Assembly: GCA_027294185.1 (NCBI GenBank)
Contig: JAPUME010000071.1
Span: forward strand, 1-5,370
DNA from: Acidobacteriota bacterium
GTDB taxonomy: Bacteria; Acidobacteriota; Terriglobia; UBA7540; JAPUME01
DNA: 5,370 nt
Direction of reading: 5' to 3'
A program made the translations under genes and the position numbers. The notes beneath the pieces were generated by a model that did not search any database, was not told the DNA's origin, and saw nothing but the letters and a program-made list of their open reading frames with translations. Positions 1 to 5,111 of this stretch are shown piece by piece (within the stretch, counting starts at the first letter, position 1; every line of letters begins with the position of its first letter).

Positions 1-12
1 AGGGAAGATCAT

Positions 13-41
13 GGGCCAAGGGGAAACAGGTATGCTAAAAT
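13..41 (+). promoter_or_regulatory. Possible sigma70-type promoter with extended -10
   Basis: An extended -10 pattern, TGCTAAAAT, lies at 33-41. Its hexamer TAAAAT (36-41) differs from the TATAAT consensus at one position. The hexamer 17 bp upstream, GGGCCA (13-18), matches TTGACA at only three positions, which extended -10 promoters tolerate. Transcription would start near base 48 and leave an untranslated leader of about 148 nt before ribE. This stretch may instead be the coding end of an upstream gene, so the call is tentative. Confidence 0.3.
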
Positions 42-159
42 CTATCATCCAAAGCCACGAGGTGCCCTGAATATGTCAGGCCGGGAGTGATGGTTAGGAA
101 TCCGCCCATAATCGTTGTCGTTGGAGCGGGTTGCGGCTCATCGGAGGGGTTTCGGAGCG

Positions 160-169
160 GGCTTAAGCC
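160..169. repeat. 10-bp perfect palindrome just upstream of ribE
   Basis: GGCTTAAGCC reads the same on both strands and ends 26 bases before the ribE start codon. It has no spacer, so an RNA hairpin would have almost no loop. A DNA-binding site for a dimeric regulator is the more natural reading. Ten-base palindromes occur by chance, so function is only a possibility. Confidence 0.25.
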
Positions 170-195
170 AGGGGCCGACGAACCGGGATGCTTAA

Positions 196-780
196 ATGTT
201 CAGCGGTATTGTTGAGATCACAGAAGCGATTACTTCCGTCAAGAAGCACGGAACCGAGCAACGGGTCACCATCCGCAGGCCACCCCGCTGGAAACTGAAG
301 CAGGGAGAGAGCATTAACGTGGAAGGAGTCTGCTCCACGGTTCAGAAGTTGAACGGGCATTCGTTCGAAGTCCGTTACATGCCGGAAACCCTGCGAAAGA
401 CGACACTTTCCCGGCTTCAACGCTCCGCGCGCGTCAACCTGGAGCGGTCACTAACGTTGAGATCGCTCATCGGTGGTCACCTGGTGCAGGGGCATGTGGA
501 CGCCGTGGGGCGTATCGTGAGGATTCGCCGGGAAGGGAAGAGCAGGGTTTATACGTTTGAAATTCCCCGGCGCCTGACGCGGTACATAGTGGAAAAGGGG
601 TCGATTGCGATCGACGGCATCAGCCTGACCGTGGTGAAGCCGGCAGGGAACCGATTTTCAATTTCGCTGCTCGAATATACCCTCAAGCAAACGACGCTTG
701 GGACAAAACAGGTGAGAGACCCGGTCAACGTGGAGGTCGACGTCCTCTCCAAATATGTTGCCAGGCTGCTGGGAAGATGA
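196..780 (+). CDS. ribE: Riboflavin synthase (alpha chain)
   Basis: Catalyses the last step of riboflavin synthesis: two molecules of 6,7-dimethyl-8-ribityllumazine are dismutated to riboflavin plus the pyrimidine that RibH reuses. It is cytosolic and trimeric in characterised relatives. The 194 residues match the usual length and show the family's two tandem beta-barrels. The N-terminal barrel (about 1-90) starts MFSGIVE and holds GES (Ser39) and GVC (Cys46), which align with E. coli Ser41 and Cys48. GGHLVQGHVD (93-102) supplies His95 and His100, aligning with E. coli His97 and His102. The C-terminal barrel (about 95-185) has KGSIAIDGISLTV and TLKQTTLG, and ends VNVEVDVLSKYV. Small deviations are Ser47 where Leu is usual (GVCLTV) and LLEYT where IPHT or IPET is usual. 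The ATG start follows a weak GGGA (185-188), 7 bases upstream. The stop overlaps the ribH start. The gene is called ribC in E. coli nomenclature. Confidence 0.97.
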   Translation: MFSGIVEITEAITSVKKHGTEQRVTIRRPPRWKLKQGESINVEGVCSTVQKLNGHSFEVRYMPETLRKTTLSRLQRSARVNLERSLTLRSLIGGHLVQGHVDAVGRIVRIRREGKSRVYTFEIPRRLTRYIVEKGSIAIDGISLTVVKPAGNRFSISLLEYTLKQTTLGTKQVRDPVNVEVDVLSKYVARLLGR

Positions 781-1253
781 GACGTAAAGCGCCCGCGAGT
801 CGAAAAAAAAAGCCCTCGGGGAGTCTCGGACGAGTCCGAATCGGCATCATTCGCTCCGAATACAATTCGGACCTCACGCGGCAACTGGCTACGAACTGCC
901 GGCGGGAGCTTCTGGCGGCGGGTCTTGCAACCGCCCAGATTGACGAGTTTACCGTCCCCGGGTGTTTTGAGATACCCTGGATGGCCCAACGGCTGGCCAG
1001 GCGTCGGCGCTACGATGTGTTGATCGCGCTGGGTGTCGTGATTCGAGGGAAAACGCACCACTTTGAGCTGGTTACGAGAGAGTGTGCGAGAGGCATCATG
1101 CAGGTTTCCCTGGCGCACGACCTGCCGGTGGTGTTTGAAGTAATTGCGGCCTACAACCGACGCGATGCTCAACGTCGTGCCGGGCCGGACCGGTTTAATC
1201 GGGGGCTGGAGGCGGCTCAGACGGCGCTCTCCCTTCTCCGAAACGTTTCCTAA
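777..1253 (+). CDS. ribH: 6,7-dimethyl-8-ribityllumazine synthase, divergent active site
   Basis: Condenses 5-amino-6-ribitylamino-uracil with 3,4-dihydroxy-2-butanone 4-phosphate to give lumazine, the RibE substrate. Relatives form pentamers or 60-subunit capsids. The 158 residues align with B. subtilis RibH with a constant +7 offset and no internal gaps: Tyr29-Asn30 (Phe22-Asn23), VPGCFEIP (60-67), ALGVVIRGKT (84-93), His95 (catalytic His88), Phe120 (Phe113) and Arg134 (phosphate-binding Arg127). Deviations are FEV for FGV at 120-122, AAY for the TT(D/E) stretch, Arg133 for Glu126, and Arg142 for Lys135 in the GNKG motif (here FNRG). Some family members of other phyla also carry NRG as I recall, so the enzyme is probably active. 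A basic N-terminal tail (residues 2-12, seven Arg/Lys) precedes the fold and is encoded partly by a run of nine A (803-811). The ATG overlaps the ribE TGA (ATGA), which implies translational coupling. No separate strong Shine-Dalgarno is visible. Confidence 0.95.
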   Translation: MRRKAPASRKKKPSGSLGRVRIGIIRSEYNSDLTRQLATNCRRELLAAGLATAQIDEFTVPGCFEIPWMAQRLARRRRYDVLIALGVVIRGKTHHFELVTRECARGIMQVSLAHDLPVVFEVIAAYNRRDAQRRAGPDRFNRGLEAAQTALSLLRNVS

Positions 1254-1257
1254 CCTT

Positions 1258-1273
1258 ATTCATCAGGATGAAT
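1258..1273 (+). promoter_or_regulatory. Inverted repeat enclosing the ribBA ribosome-binding site
   Basis: ATTCATC (1258-1264) and GATGAAT (1267-1273) are perfect 7-base complements separated by AG. In RNA this gives a 6-bp AU-rich stem with the tetraloop CAGG, so the Shine-Dalgarno AGGA (1265-1268) falls in the loop and the first base of the descending stem. The GTG start of ribBA is at 1275, one base after the stem. The repeat fills most of the 21-base ribH-ribBA gap. It could modulate ribBA translation, or as DNA serve as a dimer-binding site. The symmetry is seen directly; the function is inference. Confidence 0.45.
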
Positions 1274-1274
1274 T

Positions 1275-2495
1275 GTGGCTAGAAATCATATATCCGCAGT
1301 AGAGAGTGCAATTTCAGATATTCGAAAAGGGAAGCTGGTCATCGTTCGAGACAGCCAGGATCGCGAGAATGAAGCGGACCTGATCTTGGCGGCCGAGAAG
1401 GCCACCGCCGCGAACATCAATTTCATGATTCGGCAAGGCGGCGGCCTGATCTGTGTCGCCATGACACAGGATCGGGCGATGAAGCTCGGCCTGCCCGCGA
1501 TGGTCCGTGCCGACGAAAATGCGCAGTCCCTGGAGTGCAACTTCACGGTGACCGTCGATGCGCGAAAAGGCGTGACCACAGGAATCTCGGCCGCCGACCG
1601 CGCCACGACGGTTCGCGCTCTTGCGAATCTGAAGACCCAACCGGACGATCTCAACCGGCCCGGACACATCTTTCCGGTGCGGGCGCGCCAGGGGGGCGTT
1701 CTGGTCCGGGCCGGGCATACGGAGGCCTCGGCGGATTTGGCGCGGCTGGCCGGATTGAAACCGTTGGGGGTGATGTGCGAAATTCTGGATCGCCAGGGGG
1801 ATCCTGCCAGCCCGGCGACCGTCGACCGATTGGCGAAGCGACACTCTCTGAAGGTGATCAACATTTCGGAACTGGCCGAGTACCGCCGCTATACGGAAAA
1901 ACTGGTGGTGCGAGTAGCGACCGCGCAGCTTCCCACTCGTTATGGAAAGTTCACCATCCACGTCTATGACTGCCCGTCGATGAACCGCGAGCACGTCGCG
2001 CTGGTGAGGGGACGGATCAATCGCGGAAGCCCGACGCTGGTCCGCGTACATTCGCAGTGCCTCACGGGGGACGCGCTCTCCTCGATCCGCTGCGACTGCC
2101 GGGAGCAGTTGGACGTCTCGCTCCGCAAGATCGCAGAGAAGGGCTCCGGTGTCGTGGTCTACCTCAGCCAGGAAGGGCGGGGGATCGGCCTCGCCAACAA
2201 GATTCGCGCCTACGCCCTGCAGGACCGCGGCCAGGATACCGTCCAGGCGAACGAATCCCTGGGGCTGCCGCGCGACATGAGGGACTATTCGATCGGCGCT
2301 CAAATTCTTGCCGACCTGGGTGTCCATAAGATTCATCTGTTGACGAATAATCCGAAGAAAATTTCCGGCATCGAGCGCTACGGGCTCTCCATCTTAAGAA
2401 GAATTCCTCTTGAGGTGGAGCCGCAGCGGAGCAATAGAGCTTACCTGAAGGTGAAGAAAGACAAACTGGGCCACTGGCTGAGCAAAATACAGTAG
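1275..2495 (+). CDS. ribBA: Bifunctional DHBP synthase / GTP cyclohydrolase II
   Basis: Supplies both precursors of riboflavin. The N-terminal RibB domain (about 1-205) turns ribulose 5-phosphate into 3,4-dihydroxy-2-butanone 4-phosphate and formate. The C-terminal RibA domain (about 210-406) opens the GTP ring, releasing formate and pyrophosphate. RibB motifs are DRENEAD (29-35, Glu31, Glu33 and Asp35 for metal and substrate), Cys60, TTGISAADR (101-109), DLNRPGH (125-131), Arg145 and HTEA at His148, and Glu169. Their spacing equals that of E. coli Arg150/His153/Glu174. RibA motifs are zinc ligands Cys262, Cys273 and Cys275 (CLTGD and RCDC), QEGRGIGL (299-306), Tyr313, DTVQAN (321-326), Asp334 and Arg336 (E. 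coli Tyr105, Asp126, Arg128), and LLTNNPKK (355-362). Both halves therefore look active. Oddities are HSQC where HSEC is usual and RCDCREQ where RCDCGEQ is usual. The GTG start is set by AGGA (1265-1268) 6 bases upstream; the ATG at 1268 is out of frame and stops at once. The 406-residue length is normal for the fusion. Confidence 0.98.
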   Translation: MARNHISAVESAISDIRKGKLVIVRDSQDRENEADLILAAEKATAANINFMIRQGGGLICVAMTQDRAMKLGLPAMVRADENAQSLECNFTVTVDARKGVTTGISAADRATTVRALANLKTQPDDLNRPGHIFPVRARQGGVLVRAGHTEASADLARLAGLKPLGVMCEILDRQGDPASPATVDRLAKRHSLKVINISELAEYRRYTEKLVVRVATAQLPTRYGKFTIHVYDCPSMNREHVALVRGRINRGSPTLVRVHSQCLTGDALSSIRCDCREQLDVSLRKIAEKGSGVVVYLSQEGRGIGLANKIRAYALQDRGQDTVQANESLGLPRDMRDYSIGAQILADLGVHKIHLLTNNPKKISGIERYGLSILRRIPLEVEPQRSNRAYLKVKKDKLGHWLSKIQ

Positions 2496-2523
2496 CGGAC
2501 GACGCAACTCGCTCCCTAATCTC

Positions 2524-3618
2524 TTGCCTGACCACCATCAAACTATGCGGGCCATGCGGGAAGCAATCCGGTTGGCTCTGAGTGCCGGCGCGGCAACGTT
2601 TCCGAATCCCCGGGTGGGTTGCATCATTGTCAAGGGCAGCAAGGTTGTCGGCCGGGGTTACCACAAACGCCCGGGACTGCCGCACGCGGAAATAGAAGCT
2701 CTTCGACGGGCGGGTGTGAAGGCCCGCGGTTCAACCCTCTACGTTACTCTGGAACCTTGTTGCCATTTCGGTAAAACCCCTCCTTGTACGGAAGCCATCA
2801 TCAAAGCAGGAGTGCGTCAGGTCGTCTACGCCGTCAAGGACCCGAATCCCCGGGTGCGGGGTAAAGGAGCCGCCCGGTTGCGGCGGGCGGGTCTTCGAGT
2901 TCGGGGAGAGGTCTGCGCCCCGGAAGCCGAGCTCGCGAACGAACCCTATTTCAAGTTCATGGCCACTGGACTTCCCTTTGTTACCGTCAAGGTAGCGGCA
3001 ACGCTCGACGGAAAGATATCGACCGCCCGTAAGGATGCCAAATGGATTACCGACGCGCGCGCACGCGCCCTGGGACGGGAACTGCGAAATGAGAATCAAG
3101 CCGTGCTCGTCGGCATCGGCACGGTTCTGGCGGACGACCCTCATCTCGGCAGCCGCGTCAAGGGTTCCCATGACCCCTGGAGAATCGTTCTCGATTCACG
3201 CTTGCGGATTCCGCTTAAGGCGCGAGTGGTTCGGAGCAGGAGGTTGATTGTCGCCGTTACCGGGGCGGCCAACCAACGTAAGGCGCGCGCTCTTGAGGAG
3301 CGCGGGGTCGAGATTTGGAGATTTCCCGGTAAACACCGCGTGCCCCTGAGGCCCCTGCTTCGCAAGCTTGCAAGGCGGGGAATGATCAGCATCCTGGTCG
3401 AGGGTGGCGGGCAGGTGTTGGGCAGCTTCTTCGATCAGAAATTAGTGGATAAGGTTCAATGGTTTCTGGCGCCGAAGATTATTGGGGCGGCAAATGCCGT
3501 CTCGGCCATCGAAGGGCGCGGCGTGGCCCGGCTTGCGGATGCGATGGAATTACAGGTGACCAGCTTCTCTCAGGTGGGAACGTGCTGGCTTCTGACGGCG
3601 TATCCGATGAAGCGATGA
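2524..3618 (+). CDS. ribD: Bifunctional pyrimidine deaminase / reductase
   Basis: Deaminates the GTP-derived 2,5-diamino-pyrimidine 5'-phosphate and reduces its ribosyl side chain with NADPH, giving 5-amino-6-ribitylamino-uracil 5'-phosphate. The N-terminal deaminase domain (about 1-145) shows FPNPRVGCIIV, the zinc-site motif HAE (His54, catalytic Glu56) and EPCCHFGKTPPC with Cys79 and Cys88, spaced as in E. coli Cys75/Cys84. The reductase domain (about 150-364) shows VAATLDGKIS (158-166), DAKWIT (171-176), LVGIGTVLADDP (195-206), ILVEGGG (290-296) and LAPKIIG (315-321). The 364 residues are full length for the family. The start is uncertain: TTG at 2524 includes the usual N-terminal helix, ATG at 2545 or 2554 would shorten it by 7 or 10 residues, and none has a clear Shine-Dalgarno. 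It lies 28 bases after ribBA in the same direction and is the last gene of the operon. Its stop overlaps a trivial 4-codon ATG reading frame. Confidence 0.97.
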   Translation: MPDHHQTMRAMREAIRLALSAGAATFPNPRVGCIIVKGSKVVGRGYHKRPGLPHAEIEALRRAGVKARGSTLYVTLEPCCHFGKTPPCTEAIIKAGVRQVVYAVKDPNPRVRGKGAARLRRAGLRVRGEVCAPEAELANEPYFKFMATGLPFVTVKVAATLDGKISTARKDAKWITDARARALGRELRNENQAVLVGIGTVLADDPHLGSRVKGSHDPWRIVLDSRLRIPLKARVVRSRRLIVAVTGAANQRKARALEERGVEIWRFPGKHRVPLRPLLRKLARRGMISILVEGGGQVLGSFFDQKLVDKVQWFLAPKIIGAANAVSAIEGRGVARLADAMELQVTSFSQVGTCWLLTAYPMKR

Positions 3619-3626
3619 TCGATGAG

Positions 3627-3647
3627 TGATGGTTGATGGTTGATTGA
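3627..3647. repeat. Heptanucleotide tandem repeat in the convergent spacer
   Basis: TGATGGT occurs twice head to tail (3627-3633 and 3634-3640) and is followed by a third, imperfect copy TGATTGA (3641-3647). A short inverted pair, GATCG (3617-3621) and CGATC (3648-3652), brackets the array. It lies between the ends of ribD and the convergent DUF1015 gene, where nothing is coded. It resembles the short heptamer repeats found between genes in some bacteria such as cyanobacteria. Three units is too few to be sure it is more than chance. Confidence 0.5.
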
Positions 3648-3657
3648 CGATCCATGC

Positions 3658-3681
3658 CTGGGGATAGGGTCAAAGCCCCAG
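3658..3681. terminator. Weak stem-loop between convergent genes, possible terminator
   Basis: CTGGGG (3658-3663) and CCCCAG (3676-3681) form a perfect 6-bp GC-rich stem with a 12-nt loop. It sits where transcripts from ribD and from DUF1015 must end, and its right arm lies in the last codons of the DUF1015 gene. No T-run follows on either strand, so it lacks the key mark of an intrinsic terminator. Rho-dependent ending or simple transcript stabilisation is as likely. Confidence 0.2.
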
Positions 3682-5004
3682 CGGATTATCCATCCAATAG
3701 ATCGCGAGGCCGGAGAGGAGCTTGGGGTAGAAGTCGGTCGACTTCTGTGGAAGCGGCAGGTCGGCCAGAGCATTTTCCACCATCTTCTTAATGGGAGTGG
3801 AATTGAGGAAGAAGCAGAGCTGGGCTTCGCCGCTTGAAACCGCTTGGACGCCCTGGTCCCACTCGCGCACGTAGCGAATGTTCGTCTGCTTCCGAACCGC
3901 GTCCTTGGTTATCCCCAGCAATCTCTCAATCACCAGGCGGTGGAGGATTACGACGTCGAGGTCGCGTTGCTCGGGGGGGCAGTCCGGCAGAAGTTTCGCC
4001 AGGTCGATATCGGGGCGCAGCCGCATCAGCAGGCCACCGGCAACTTCCCCGGCCCTGACCCCGAGCGTGGGCCGTTCGCCCCTGGTTTGGGCCAGACGGT
4101 CCTGGAATCCCTTCTCTCTTTCGGTCGAAGACAAGTCCACTTCTTCCAGTTCAAACAGGTCCGCCGCTTTCTTCCTGAATTGTTCCCAATGGAAGGAATC
4201 CAGGCTGTGGAGGAGGCGATGCGTGGGTAGAATCGTCAGGCCGTTCGACTCCATCCGCACGAAAGTCATCATCACAAAATCGGCCCGGGAATCTTCCGCT
4301 CCCTGCTCCTGGCGGAGGCGGCGGTAAGCGAGAGCCGTTTCGTAGCGGTGGTGCCCGTCCCCCATGACCAGTGGCTTATCTTTCATCTTTGCCACAATGT
4401 CCAGAATCTCCTGCTCACGCCGCGATCTCCACACACGGTGCAGAACGCCGTAATCGTCTGTAACCTGCATCCAGGCGGGGTGGTCGGTGGCGGCATCGAG
4501 GATGCGTTCGATTTCCCCCGCCGGGTCAGGGTAGAGGACGAGAAGCTGGCCGAAATGAGCGCGGGTCGATTTGAGAAGTTCCAGGCGATCCTGTTTCGGG
4601 CCCGAGTGCGTCTCCTCGTGGCGATGTACGATCCCTTTTGAATATTCTTCGAGCTTGGTCAAGCCGATGAAGCCCTTTCGCATTTGGCGCAACCCGGGCC
4701 GACCCGGGAGCTGGTATTGCTGAAAGTAAGGGTAGAGAGCGGCCTGGCGTTGTGGAACCAGAATCTCTTCGTCCATCCATCGTTTGAAGGTTCGGGAAGC
4801 CCGCGTGTAGACATTTTCCCTGTCGTTATCTTCAGGCTCCGCGCGGCCCAGCAGGATGCGGACCAGGTTGTGAGGATCCCGTTCGTAGCAGCTCTCCTGC
4901 ACCTCCGGCGTGATTTTGTCGTAGGGTTGAGTGACTACCTTGGAAAGATCCGTTATGGCTTTCAAATTGTAACTTGTGGCGCGAAATGGGAAGATTTCAG
5001 CCAT
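3670..5004 (-). CDS. DUF1015 family protein (COG4198-like), function unknown
   Basis: A full-length 444-residue member of the DUF1015 family, recognised by its conserved blocks: an N-terminal IFPFRA start, VVTQPYDKI (23-31), HNLVRILLG (45-53), the HRHEETHSGPKQDRL block (127-141), GDGHHRYETA (215-224) and PQKSTDFYPK (419-428) close to the C terminus. The clustered His, Glu, Asp and Lys residues look like a phosphate- or metal-binding active site, but this is inference. There is no signal peptide or membrane segment, so it is probably cytosolic. Relatives in some genomes lie near serine-biosynthesis genes, and I recall proposals that members phosphorylate free serine. I cannot verify this, and no serA or serC is in the window. 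The ATG at 5004 is the only usable start before the in-frame stop at 5065-5067 (reverse-strand TAA). No Shine-Dalgarno precedes it. It converges on the rib operon, so it is not part of that transcript. Confidence 0.93.
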   Translation of the reverse strand: MAEIFPFRATSYNLKAITDLSKVVTQPYDKITPEVQESCYERDPHNLVRILLGRAEPEDNDRENVYTRASRTFKRWMDEEILVPQRQAALYPYFQQYQLPGRPGLRQMRKGFIGLTKLEEYSKGIVHRHEETHSGPKQDRLELLKSTRAHFGQLLVLYPDPAGEIERILDAATDHPAWMQVTDDYGVLHRVWRSRREQEILDIVAKMKDKPLVMGDGHHRYETALAYRRLRQEQGAEDSRADFVMMTFVRMESNGLTILPTHRLLHSLDSFHWEQFRKKAADLFELEEVDLSSTEREKGFQDRLAQTRGERPTLGVRAGEVAGGLLMRLRPDIDLAKLLPDCPPEQRDLDVVILHRLVIERLLGITKDAVRKQTNIRYVREWDQGVQAVSSGEAQLCFFLNSTPIKKMVENALADLPLPQKSTDFYPKLLSGLAIYWMDNPLGL

Positions 5005-5081
5005 GGTGAAAAGATGGAGGCGGCAAAGAGTTCGGGCCGGCCTGGAACTATTGCCTGCTGATTCTTACACAGACCTTGCAG

Positions 5082-5111
5082 ATTACGCAACCTGTGCGAA
5101 GGCGCCGTCAA
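5082..5111 (-). promoter_or_regulatory. Possible sigma70-type promoter for the DUF1015 gene
   Basis: On the - strand, TTGACG (5111-5106) matches the -35 consensus at five of six positions. CGTAAT (5087-5082) matches the -10 consensus at four of six, with an 18-bp spacer. Transcription would start near 5075 and give a leader of about 70 nt before the ATG at 5004. A short inverted repeat, TTGC (5076-5079) / GCAA (5087-5090), overlaps the -10 region. The placement is sensible but the -10 is weak. Confidence 0.35.

Larger units (their letters stand above)
1..195 (+). other. Upstream region / leader of the rib operon
   Basis: No complete gene is visible here. One frame (bases 2-70) is open from the window edge and ends with TGA at 68-70. 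Its codons favour G or C at the third position (14 of 22), so it could be the tail of an upstream gene, but I do not recognise the peptide. A second frame is open to TGA at 88-90 and looks less gene-like. The region has a perfect 5-bp stem with a 5-nt loop (CCTGA 66-70 / TCAGG 76-80), the 8-mer GGAGCGGG twice (123-130 and 154-161), and a perfect 10-bp palindrome at 160-169. I looked for the conserved FMN riboswitch blocks because such leaders often precede rib genes, and found no convincing set. The last ~25 bases only loosely resemble the 3' block of that element. Confidence 0.5.

Noticed and set aside
85..95. The 11-mer GAGTGATGGTT also occurs at 3624-3634, so copies flank the rib operon
   Set aside because: A few shared 11-mers are expected by chance in a window of this length, and neither copy has flanking features of an attachment site or insertion sequence.
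171..190. Partial likeness to the 3' conserved block of the FMN riboswitch
   Set aside because: Only GCCGACG followed by CCGGGATG is suggestive. The 5' blocks and the paired arms expected upstream are not seen, so I do not call the element.
1314..2336. Long - strand open frame opposite ribBA
   Set aside because: It is a shadow of the well-supported ribBA gene, caused by GC-rich third positions. Its translation is rich in Arg and Ala and matches no family I know.
3615..3629. Four-codon ATG reading frame overlapping the ribD stop as ATGA
   Set aside because: It ends after four codons, has no conserved context, and is best read as chance in the repeat-like GATGA-rich spacer.
3844..4327. Overlapping + strand open frames opposite the DUF1015 gene
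   Set aside because: They lie antisense to a clearly conserved protein and show composition typical of antisense translation.
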